A DNA stretch of 64,000 nt, taken from JAGOEF01 sp964511665 (GTDB lineage: Bacteria; Bacteroidota; Bacteroidia; Bacteroidales; ML635J-15). Of the stretch, positions 56,558 through 64,000 are shown one piece after another. The stretch covers positions 1 through 64,000 of the forward strand of contig CAZEHA010000012.1 in assembly GCA_964511665.1 (NCBI GenBank), written 5' to 3'. A program made the position numbers and the translations under genes. The notes under the pieces are model-generated. The model did not search any database. It had not been told where the DNA came from and saw only the letters and a program-made list of their open reading frames with translations. How positions within the stretch are numbered: position 1 is the first letter of the stretch; each line of letters begins with the position of its first letter.

Positions 56558-58441
56558 TTAAGATAAAATACCCGAATCGTGCGATTGTACTTTTTTCTTG
56601 ATGGCATTTTCTCTGAAAAACGAAGGAGTGATACCGGTAAATTTATTAAATGCCATATTGAATGTAGTTCTTGAATTGAAACCGCAACTTTGCCCGATAC
56701 CTTCGATTGAATAGTGTTTAAATTCTTCCGAAATAAGCATTCTTCTGGCTTCTTTGATGCGGTACTGATTGATGTATGAGGTAAAATTTATTCCCAGTTT
56801 TTCGTTGATAACCTGAGAAATGTATTTCTTATATACATTTAGTTTTGAAGCAACATCATCAATACTTAAGTTTGAGTCGATATAGACCTTTTCTTCTTCG
56901 AAAAGTATTCTCAATGCGAGCAATAACATGTCTTTTTGTTCTTCGGTTAATGCCGATTTCTGATATTTTGCATTGCCTGAAATGTTTTCAGTTTTGTCTT
57001 TGCTTTCGCCTATACTTTTATCTAATTCATGTTTTCCAACAATATCTGAGAACGAAGGCTTTTGCAAATACTGCCTATCTTTAGCCATTCGGGTTTCGAG
57101 ATCTTCCAGTTGCATCGACTTCAGATTCATCGACAGAAGTTGCTTATATGCGACGTCTTTTTTTCTTTTTTGTACAATTAGAACTGCCAATAATGTAATA
57201 AATACAATAGATACAAATACCATTAAAACGATTATGTATTTTTGTCGTTTAATTTCACGATTATTTGCTGTTTCGGTGATTTTGTAGACCTCTATCTGTG
57301 CCTGTATTTTATCGAGTTGATATTCTGCTTCTATTGCTGCAATTTGTTTGCGGTTGTTGACTGCTGCAATACTATCTTTAATAAAGTAGTATTGTTTTAA
57401 GGATGCGAGTGCCTCCTTGTATTTTGCTTCTGTTTCAAAAAGCAATGCTTTACTAAGAAAAATATCCGCTTTTTCCTCGGCTAAGTTGTAGGTTTTTGCC
57501 ACTGAGTCAGCTTTTTCGTAATATTTTATTGCCTGATTTACATTCTTCGAATCTCGATAAATATCCCCAATTCCCTTTAAACTTGCAGCCATTGGTTTAT
57601 ACTGCCCAAGTTCTATTTGAATAGCCAGAGCTTTGTTATAGTTTTCCATGGCCTCGCCTAGGTTGTTTAGGAATCGGTTTAAATGAGCTCGGTTGACATA
57701 TACAATTTGTAGAAGATATTTGTTGTTCAATTCATGAGCAATGTTTTCTGTTTGTTGATAATTCAACTCAGCATCAGTGAAATTCCCATTAATGGCGTGA
57801 ATAATCCCAATATTTACCAATGCGGTAGCCTTTATTACTGTAGAAGTATCTGATTGCGTTTCTATTACCCTGTTTAGCAACTCCAATGCCTTGTTATATT
57901 CTTGACTGAGCATATAAACCGATGCCATATTAGTCATCAAGCTAGCCTGTTGTTTGATGTCGTTTTGTTTTTCTGCAATTTTTAATGCATACAAACTATA
58001 ATTAATTGCTTTTGAATAGTCTCCTTTTATTCCATATGCCAGACCGATTGCTGCATACGACTTCATTTTCCCGATTTCGTTTCCCGTAGAATAAAAAAAA
58101 GCCAATGCCTCGTTTGCGGCTAAAATACTTTCTGCAAATTCCAATTTATATGAATAGGCATTGGCTTTGGCGACATTAGCAAAAGCTACCAACTTTCTAT
58201 TACCCGATTTTAATGCAATGCTGTGAGATAAATCAGCGTAGTACTTCGAAGAGTCGGGATTAATTTGTCTGAATTCGTCGGCAAGATCTATAAGCTTGAA
58301 TACAATTGAACTATCGGTCTCAGAATAATGTAATTGTTTCTTTTGAGGTACAATATAAGTTGAAAAAACTGTCCCCGATATCATTAAAAGCATATATGAT
58401 ATCAAAACTCTTGTGGTGTTTTTAAACAGTTGAATACTCAT
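56558..58441 (-). CDS. membrane TPR protein with C-terminal AraC-type DNA-binding domain
   Basis: 627 aa from the ATG at 58441. An N-terminal signal/anchor helix is followed by TPR repeats (about 45-370), a transmembrane helix (about 395-417), a coiled linker and an AraC-type helix-turn-helix (about 520-610) with YISQVINEKLG and SIEGIGQSCGFNSRTTFNMAF. TPR sensing outside the cytosol coupled to an AraC output is a known Bacteroidota design. Its position next to the exported-protein run makes it a candidate regulator, but no operator was identified. Confidence 0.87.
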   Translation of the reverse strand: MSIQLFKNTTRVLISYMLLMISGTVFSTYIVPQKKQLHYSETDSSIVFKLIDLADEFRQINPDSSKYYADLSHSIALKSGNRKLVAFANVAKANAYSYKLEFAESILAANEALAFFYSTGNEIGKMKSYAAIGLAYGIKGDYSKAINYSLYALKIAEKQNDIKQQASLMTNMASVYMLSQEYNKALELLNRVIETQSDTSTVIKATALVNIGIIHAINGNFTDAELNYQQTENIAHELNNKYLLQIVYVNRAHLNRFLNNLGEAMENYNKALAIQIELGQYKPMAASLKGIGDIYRDSKNVNQAIKYYEKADSVAKTYNLAEEKADIFLSKALLFETEAKYKEALASLKQYYFIKDSIAAVNNRKQIAAIEAEYQLDKIQAQIEVYKITETANNREIKRQKYIIVLMVFVSIVFITLLAVLIVQKRKKDVAYKQLLSMNLKSMQLEDLETRMAKDRQYLQKPSFSDIVGKHELDKSIGESKDKTENISGNAKYQKSALTEEQKDMLLLALRILFEEEKVYIDSNLSIDDVASKLNVYKKYISQVINEKLGINFTSYINQYRIKEARRMLISEEFKHYSIEGIGQSCGFNSRTTFNMAFNKFTGITPSFFRENAIKKKVQSHDSGILS

Positions 58442-58809
58442 CACATTTTATATCTTCGAATATATTATTCAATAGTATGTTCGTAAATAATTCTTTCAAT
58501 GATTTGCCTAGATCCGATGAAATCATCTTTTAGCAAATATACAATATATTTTTATCGATTTCAACAACCCCCAATATATGGTGCATATTAATTATTATGC
58601 TGCTGTTTCTGCTTTTATTTGTGTTAAACAACGTTTTTTGTGAATCTGCTGTTACTTATTAAGCAAGCATTGATGCCTGTTAAGCTGCTTATTCCTATTA
58701 TTAAGTAGTTCATCGTATCGATACAAACCTTTTGCTAAACACATTACGAAAACCATTCGATTATAAACTAAAAACACTATTTTTGTCAACAGATCAAACG
58801 AAAAGAATT
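58442..58809. other. divergent intergenic region between the TPR-AraC gene and glyA
   Basis: 368 bp, AT-rich, without a credible gene. It holds the minus-strand promoter at 58534-58564 and a candidate glyA -7 box (TATTTTTG) at 58778-58785, 24 nt before the glyA start. No riboswitch-like structure was recognised by eye. Confidence 0.6.
58534..58564 (-). promoter_or_regulatory. Bacteroidota promoter for the TPR-AraC gene (TTG-N20-TATATTTG)
   Basis: On the minus strand, TTG at 58564-58562 and TATATTTG at 58541-58534 are 20 nt apart. The leader before the start codon would be about 85 nt. Confidence 0.65.
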
Positions 58810-60090
58810 ATGAACAGAGACACTGTAGTTTTTGATATTATCCGCAAAGAGCGTGATCGTCAGATGCACGGCATCGAGCTTATTGCATCTGAGAATTTTG
58901 TAAGCGACCAGGTGCTCGAAGCCATGGGGTCGGTTATGACTAACAAATATGCCGAAGGCTATCCGGGCAAGCGCTATTATGGCGGTTGTCAGTTTGTCGA
59001 TCAAACCGAGCAAATTGCCATCGACCGTATTTGTGAACTGTATGGAGCCGAATATGCCAATGTGCAACCTCACTCAGGTGCGCAGGCCAATGCTGCTGTA
59101 TTTTTAGCATGCCTCAATCCGGGCGATACCTTTATGGGTCTCGACTTAGCGCATGGGGGGCATCTTTCGCATGGCTCGCCGGTAAATATTTCCGGATTGC
59201 TGTTTAGAGCCGTTGCCTATGGCGTAAAAGAAGATACAGGACAGGTCGATTACGATATGATGGAAGAAGTAGCGCTACGTGAACGCCCAAAACTTATTAT
59301 TGGTGGTGCTTCGGCTTATAGCCGAGAATGGGACTACAAACGCATGCGCGAAATTGCCGACAAAGTTGGAGCCATTCTCATGATCGATATGGCGCATCCA
59401 GCAGGGCTTATTGCTGCCGGTTTGCTCGATAATCCATGCAAATATGCCCACATCGTTACATCCACTACTCACAAAACACTGCGCGGACCCCGCGGTGGCA
59501 TTATTCTCATTGGCAAAGATTATGATAATCACTGGGGTAAAACAACCCCAAAAGGAATTGTGAAAAAAATGTCGGATATTATTAATTCGGCAGTATTTCC
59601 CGGAATGCAGGGCGGGCCGCTTGAGCACGTTATCGCATCAAAAGCTGTAGCTTTTGGCGAGGCCCTCGATCCATCGTTCAGATTGTATCAGACACAGGTA
59701 AAGAATAATGCAGCTGTTATGGCGCAATCGTTTATGAAACGAGGTTATAAGGTCATCAGCGACGGTACCGACAATCACTCGATGCTTATCGATTTGCGTA
59801 CCAAGTTCCCCGATATCAATGGACGTCAGGTTGAGAATACATTGGTACAAGCCGAAATTACCGTTAACAAAAACATGGTTCCTTTCGACCATCGTTCACC
59901 GTTTCAAACATCGGGACTTCGTGTAGGCACACCGGCCATTACAACCCGCGGCTTAAAAGAAGACAGTATGGATGGTATTGTTGAAATGATAGACTATGTA
60001 ATCAGTAATATCGACAATCAAGAGGCCATTGAAGCCACACGCAAAAAAGTGTACGATATGATGCACACTTATCCTCTGTTTGCCTGGTAG
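58810..60090 (+). CDS. glyA: serine hydroxymethyltransferase
   Basis: 426 aa from the ATG at 58810, supported by the candidate promoter just upstream; a longer in-frame start at 58732 would lie before that promoter. It interconverts serine and glycine using pyridoxal phosphate and tetrahydrofolate. The family motifs IELIASENFVS, YAEGYPGKRYYGG and STTHKTLRGPRGG are present; the cofactor lysine is K222. The length is normal. It is convergent with serC across a shared terminator. Confidence 0.96.
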   Translation: MNRDTVVFDIIRKERDRQMHGIELIASENFVSDQVLEAMGSVMTNKYAEGYPGKRYYGGCQFVDQTEQIAIDRICELYGAEYANVQPHSGAQANAAVFLACLNPGDTFMGLDLAHGGHLSHGSPVNISGLLFRAVAYGVKEDTGQVDYDMMEEVALRERPKLIIGGASAYSREWDYKRMREIADKVGAILMIDMAHPAGLIAAGLLDNPCKYAHIVTSTTHKTLRGPRGGIILIGKDYDNHWGKTTPKGIVKKMSDIINSAVFPGMQGGPLEHVIASKAVAFGEALDPSFRLYQTQVKNNAAVMAQSFMKRGYKVISDGTDNHSMLIDLRTKFPDINGRQVENTLVQAEITVNKNMVPFDHRSPFQTSGLRVGTPAITTRGLKEDSMDGIVEMIDYVISNIDNQEAIEATRKKVYDMMHTYPLFAW

Positions 60091-60110
60091 TAGATCGAAC
60101 GATTTAAACC

Positions 60111-60138
60111 AAAAAAAGCCGGTTAATCCGGCTTTTTT
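60111..60138. terminator. bidirectional terminator between glyA and serC
   Basis: A perfect 11-bp inverted repeat (AAAAAAGCCGG / CCGGCTTTTTT) with a 5-nt loop, 22 bp after the glyA stop and 22 bp after the serC stop on the other strand. The A-run and T-run allow function in both directions. Confidence 0.9.
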
Positions 60139-60159
60139 ATTGGTGTTCAGTTATTTGGC

Positions 60160-61233
60160 TTATTTAGCATGTTCTACTTCGAAATCTTTCATGGCCTGCA
60201 CCAAAGCTTTCACATCTTCCATTGTGCATGCGTTGTAGGTTGATGCACGATAGCCGCCTACCGAGCGATGTCCTTTAATACCAACGATACCGCGTGCCGA
60301 AGCAAATTTCACAAAGTCTTCTTCCAGGTTTTTGTATTCGTCTTTAGGAACAAAACAAATATTCATACGCGAGCGATCTTCTTTATCAACGGTGCCAACA
60401 AACATTTTGCTGCTGTCGATAGCATTATACAGGTAATTGGCTCTTTCGTCGGCCAGTTTATTCATAGCATCGAGGCCACCCATTTCCTTAATCCAGTAAA
60501 GGGTTTCTCTCAATGCAAAGATATTAATGCATGGAGGTGTGTTATACATGGAACCACCTTCAATGTGTGTAGAATACTTCAGCATTGTTGGTATTGGGCG
60601 GTCAACTACTTTGTTTAGATATTCATCTTTAATAATCACAAAAGTAACTCCGGCCGGACCCAAATTCTTTTGGGCACCCCCATAAATCATCACATATTTC
60701 GAAACGTCAACTTTGCGGCTCAAAATGTCGGAACTCATGTCGGCAATCAGCGGTACATTTACATCAAGGTCATTCAGCATTTCGGTGCCTTTAATGGTGT
60801 TGTTGGTGGTGATGTGTAAATAATCAACATCGGCAGGTATTGTGTATCCTTTCGGGATGTATTTGAATTCACGGTCTTTCGACGATACCTCAATTACTTC
60901 CCCCCACAGTTTCGCTTCTTTTATGGCTGCTGTGGCCCATGTACCTGTGTTAATGTACATCGCCTTTGTCTTCATAAAATTGTAGGGAATCATACAGAAT
61001 TGCATACTGGCTCCACCACCAAGGAATAACACACTGTATCCTTCGGGGATTTCAAGTATTTCTTTAAACAGAGCTACTGTGTCGTTCATTATGGCATCGA
61101 AGTCTTTGCCACGGTGCGATACTTCCATAATCGACTGCCCCGAGCTACCCAGTTCAAGAACGGCTTTGGCAGTGTTTTCGAGAGTGCGGTCGGGTAATTT
61201 ACAAGGACCTGCGTTAAAAATGTGTTTTCTCAT
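60160..61233 (-). CDS. serC: phosphoserine aminotransferase
   Basis: 357 aa. It converts 3-phosphohydroxypyruvate and glutamate to phosphoserine in serine biosynthesis. The start NAGPCKLP, LFLGGGASMQF, the pyridoxal-phosphate lysine K189 in YGGAQKNLGPAGV and the C-terminal GIKGHRSVGGYRAS are typical of SerC. The length matches the family (E. coli 362 aa). A minus-strand -7 match TAATTTTG lies at 61260-61267. Facing glyA, it places serine and glycine synthesis side by side, though on opposite strands. Confidence 0.95.
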   Translation of the reverse strand: MRKHIFNAGPCKLPDRTLENTAKAVLELGSSGQSIMEVSHRGKDFDAIMNDTVALFKEILEIPEGYSVLFLGGGASMQFCMIPYNFMKTKAMYINTGTWATAAIKEAKLWGEVIEVSSKDREFKYIPKGYTIPADVDYLHITTNNTIKGTEMLNDLDVNVPLIADMSSDILSRKVDVSKYVMIYGGAQKNLGPAGVTFVIIKDEYLNKVVDRPIPTMLKYSTHIEGGSMYNTPPCINIFALRETLYWIKEMGGLDAMNKLADERANYLYNAIDSSKMFVGTVDKEDRSRMNICFVPKDEYKNLEEDFVKFASARGIVGIKGHRSVGGYRASTYNACTMEDVKALVQAMKDFEVEHAK

Positions 61234-61259
61234 GTTATTTACATTTATATATTTTCAGT

Positions 61260-61267
61260 CAAAATTA
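61260..61267 (-). promoter_or_regulatory. candidate serC -7 box
   Basis: Minus strand TAATTTTG, a perfect TAnnTTTG match, 26 nt before the serC start codon. No good -33 element was found. Confidence 0.4.
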
Positions 61268-61403
61268 TAATTTCATTCCAATATCAGGCATGATGTACAA
61301 CACAAAATGATAAATAGGTCAATTATCATTCAAATTACCGGTTTTTATGATTGCGTAAACCCGAAAACAATTCCCATTTTCTAAGTTGTACATTACGATT
61401 GTT

Positions 61404-62906
61404 TTACTCAACAAAGTCGGGGATATCAAACGACTTGATAAACTCGTGTGCTTTTTGCATTTCGTTGTGCATCAGGCAATCGTTTGCAATAAATGCCACT
61501 TGTTGCCTGAAAAGAGAGTGGATTTTTTCGATGGATTCGGAACTGCGCATCGGGCGTCGAAATTCTAATGCTTGTGTTGCCGTAAAGAACTCAATCGAAA
61601 GAAGGGTTTCGAGGTTATCGCAAATTTGCAGCAGACGTGTAGCTGCGTTGGCTCCCATGCTTACATGATCTTCCTGCTCGTTCGACGATGAAATGGAATC
61701 GACCGAGGCCGGTGAGCACAACTGTTTGTTGCGGCTAACTATAGATGCAGCAGTGTATTGTGGTATCATGAAACCACTGTTGAGACCCGGTTCGGGTGCT
61801 AAAAACGGAGGTAAGCCCCGTTGACCCGAAATAAGCCGGTAGACACGTCTTTCGCTGATGTTGCCTAACTCGGCCAGTGCAATGGCTAGATAATCGAAAG
61901 CCATAGCCATGGCTTGCCCGTGGAAGTTGCCACCCGACAGAATTAAATCTTCGTCCGGAAAAATGGTAGGGTTATCGGTAACCGAATTGATCTCGGTTTC
62001 AACAATACCGACAACGTGGTTGATGGCATCGCGGCTTGCGCCATGAACTTGTGGAACACAGCGAAAAGAGTAGGGGTCCTGAACCTGAGATTTTGTACCT
62101 GATGTTATTTCGGAATCTTGCAGAAGTCGTATAATATTTGCTGCACATTGCTTTTGCCCCCTGTGTGGTCTTACGTTCTGCAGTAAGGGGTGAAACGGAT
62201 CGGCAATACCGTTGTATGCTTCAAGCGAAATAGCTGCAGTGATATCGGCAATTCTGGCAAGGCGCAATGCTTTAAGTAATGCCAACGAACCGGTTGCACT
62301 CATAAACTGTGTGCCGTTCAGCAGGGCGAGACCCTCTTTAGAGGCAGGGTGTAACGCCGCAAGACCAAGCTTGTTAAGCACTTCACGTGAAGGGAGAACA
62401 GATCCCTTATACATTACTGTGCCAAGGCCAAGCAGTGGAAGCGACAAGTGAGCAAGAGGCGCCAGATCGCCCGATGCCCCCAACGAGCCATATTCATACA
62501 CCACCGGATATACCTCATTGTTAAACAATTCAATCATAAGAAGAACTGTTTCGGCTCTTACAGCTGAATTACCTAACGACAGGGCATGTATTTTTAGCAC
62601 CATCATAAGTTTTACTATGTCAACAGGCATAGTTCGGCCTGCTCCGCAGGCATGCGATTTTATCAGGTTTTCTTGCAATGCACTCAGTTCGCTGCTGTTT
62701 ATTTTTATATTGCATAAAGCCCCAAAGCCGGTGTTAATACCATAAATAGGCTGCGAAGAATTGCTGGTTTTTTCGTCAAGATATTCGCGACATGTTGTTA
62801 TCGATAGCAACGATTCTTTCGATAACTTAAGTTTTACATTGTTTTTTAAAATGCTTTCGAGGTCGCTTAAGTGTAATTGCGCCTTTTGAATTTCAAAATA
62901 CGACAT
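61404..62906 (-). CDS. hutH: histidine ammonia-lyase
   Basis: 500 aa. It deaminates histidine to urocanate, the first step of histidine breakdown. The cofactor-forming triad A144-S145-G146 lies in GSLGASGDLAPLAH, and YGINTGFG, QDPYSFRCVPQVHG and the SSNEQEDHVSMG stretch are all present. The length is typical of HutH. Related lyases act on Phe or Tyr, but the motif set fits histidine best. No other hut gene is in the window. A minus-strand -7 match TACATTTG is at 63032-63039. Confidence 0.92.
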   Translation of the reverse strand: MSYFEIQKAQLHLSDLESILKNNVKLKLSKESLLSITTCREYLDEKTSNSSQPIYGINTGFGALCNIKINSSELSALQENLIKSHACGAGRTMPVDIVKLMMVLKIHALSLGNSAVRAETVLLMIELFNNEVYPVVYEYGSLGASGDLAPLAHLSLPLLGLGTVMYKGSVLPSREVLNKLGLAALHPASKEGLALLNGTQFMSATGSLALLKALRLARIADITAAISLEAYNGIADPFHPLLQNVRPHRGQKQCAANIIRLLQDSEITSGTKSQVQDPYSFRCVPQVHGASRDAINHVVGIVETEINSVTDNPTIFPDEDLILSGGNFHGQAMAMAFDYLAIALAELGNISERRVYRLISGQRGLPPFLAPEPGLNSGFMIPQYTAASIVSRNKQLCSPASVDSISSSNEQEDHVSMGANAATRLLQICDNLETLLSIEFFTATQALEFRRPMRSSESIEKIHSLFRQQVAFIANDCLMHNEMQKAHEFIKSFDIPDFVE

Positions 62907-63031
62907 GATTATTTAATTTATTGATTGTTAACTTAAAAAACTATAACGCTGCAGGTCTGTTAAGCAAACAGCGACTTTCGGTTTACCTTAATGATGTAAG
63001 CTATTATCCACATGGTAAAAAATCGTTTGGG

Positions 63032-63039
63032 CAAATGTA
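63032..63039 (-). promoter_or_regulatory. candidate hutH -7 box
   Basis: Minus strand TACATTTG, a perfect -7 match in the 167-bp gap before hutH, about 125 nt from the start codon. No -33 element is evident. Confidence 0.3.
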
Positions 63040-63073
63040 AGAAAAAGATTGCAATCGGAAAATTTGAAAACTA

Positions 63074-64000
63074 TTACCTGGAGATATTAATCTCGAGAGC
63101 GTTGTTGTAAGGGATTATTTCGCCCTGGTAAACACCAACAGGAAAAGCATCCCTGAAATCGTTCTTAATGATATCGAGATATTTTCTGGTATTCTCCGAA
63201 TCGGTGTGAGGCATAACCATGTATCGGTACACACCATCGTTATAAAACTCTTGCACGTTGCTGTATCCTTTAAAATCGGGGGCATTTGGATACAGTCGAT
63301 TGCTCCCTGCTAGTATCTGAATCATATAATATGCAGGGGCATCGTGGTCGAAATCAGTTGGAGTATCGAGCAAGCTTTTGTCTACTTGGTTCTGCGTTTG
63401 TGGTTGAGTTTGACCTGTAGTCTGTTTGGCTTGATTTTTTGCATTTTTATCGCGCTGTTTCTCCAGGTATTTGCGATCACGTTTGCTGAGGTCCGATTCG
63501 TTGGTAACACTAACACTACGCCCAAAATGCAATAAGCTGAAGTTGACATATTTGCCCGGATTCAGTCTCAGATCGCGCAACAAACGGTCGAGCTCATAGC
63601 TGGCATTTTCGAGATTGTAATACAGCGTGTCGTTGTTGGCCAGCATACCTAAAGTTCCTTCGCCGCGATTTATTTTATCGGTTATGGCTGCTACATCGGC
63701 AATTGCCTTGTTGGCGTTATATATAGTGCGACTGATATCAATAGCCATGAGCGTGTCGCTGAAATCGGCAAGGTTTGTTATTATTCGTGTAATTTTATCG
63801 TTGTTGTCGCGCAGGTTGGTGGTAATTTTGTCGATGTTGGCAAATATGCGGGCCAATCTGCTGCTTTCGGTGCTCAGCAAAGTGTCGAGGGTTATTGCCG
63901 ATGATTCCAGATAGTATAAGGTGGTTTTAATGCTTTCGAAGCTTTTTTCGAGATTGTCGCGCGTATCTTCATTAAAGATGTAGGTGATGATGGCAATAGC
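63074..64000 (-). CDS. MCE/MlaD-family lipid-transport protein, C-terminal part (partial)
   Basis: The frame stays open through the right edge (40 more codons without a stop beyond the first start-like codon at 63880), so the MCE domain and N-terminal anchor lie outside. What is visible is the long helical part (DNNDKITRIITNLADFSDTL) and the conserved GEGTLGMLANNDTLYYNLE and LNPGKYVNFSLLHFG segments of Bacteroidota MlaD-like proteins. A Gln/Asn/Lys-rich linker and a C-terminal SPOR-like or unknown domain of about 90 residues (YYMIQILAGSN) follow. These proteins carry lipids between membranes. Confidence 0.82.
   Translation of the reverse strand, partial: AIAIITYIFNEDTRDNLEKSFESIKTTLYYLESSAITLDTLLSTESSRLARIFANIDKITTNLRDNNDKITRIITNLADFSDTLMAIDISRTIYNANKAIADVAAITDKINRGEGTLGMLANNDTLYYNLENASYELDRLLRDLRLNPGKYVNFSLLHFGRSVSVTNESDLSKRDRKYLEKQRDKNAKNQAKQTTGQTQPQTQNQVDKSLLDTPTDFDHDAPAYYMIQILAGSNRLYPNAPDFKGYSNVQEFYNDGVYRYMVMPHTDSENTRKYLDIIKNDFRDAFPVGVYQGEIIPYNNALEINISR

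Overview
The window looks like a chromosomal segment of a member of the Bacteroidota (Bacteroidales-like). The evidence is type IX secretion (T9SS) C-terminal sorting domains (YPNP/FPNP motifs) on many large exported proteins, a protein with the TPR / WD40-like / regulatory-like / OmpA domain order of the T9SS factor PorE, and promoters of the Bacteroidota type (TTTG, 19-20 nt, TAnnTTTG). No rRNA, tRNA, CRISPR array, insertion sequence or prophage was recognised.

Layout. (1) 1-758: C-terminal part of a class III adenylate cyclase. (2) 877-17498: a co-directional phospho-signalling island. It holds three paralogous Ser/Thr kinases with different C-terminal modules, a coiled-coil protein, a ClpB-D2-like AAA+ ATPase, an NrdG-like radical SAM protein, a remnant of a duplicated FHA gene, a small membrane ORF, an FHA protein flanked by two zinc ribbons, a PP2C phosphatase, small membrane proteins and a membrane-anchored TPR protein. 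Most genes from the third kinase onward overlap or sit within 40 nt of each other. (3) 17770-25178: two DUF3592-like membrane proteins, a C1-family peptidase, a poly-Asp lipoprotein and a secreted TPR-CHAT protease. (4) 25265-29040: a CNNM/CBS membrane protein, queE and the PorE-like OmpA protein. (5) 29331-39481: exported proteins (YCF48-like, Ig-like, pentapeptide-like lipoprotein, papain-like lipoprotein, CotH/lamin-tail). (6) prfC. (7) 41369-56335: six minus-strand genes for exported proteins, including a glycosidase-like protein, a metalloprotease and two FISUMP proteins with an internal sorting-like domain. (8) 56558-64000: a TPR-AraC regulator, glyA, serC, hutH and a partial MCE/MlaD protein.

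The most interesting part is region 2. Kinases (writers), a PP2C (eraser) and an FHA protein (phospho-Thr reader) are encoded beside a AAA+ machine and a radical SAM enzyme. Two kinases carry N-terminal tails of repeated K-T-x-x-Y units that could be the phospho-Thr sites read by the FHA protein. The gene set resembles the PpkA/PppA/Fha/ClpV regulators of type VI secretion, but no secretion structural gene is present. I infer a stand-alone phospho-Thr switch acting on a AAA+/radical SAM effector at the membrane; its substrate cannot be read from this sequence.

Start sites were often moved inward from the longest possible frame, to ATG codons supported by gene overlap, signal peptides or promoters. 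Domain calls rest on motif recognition by eye, without database searches.
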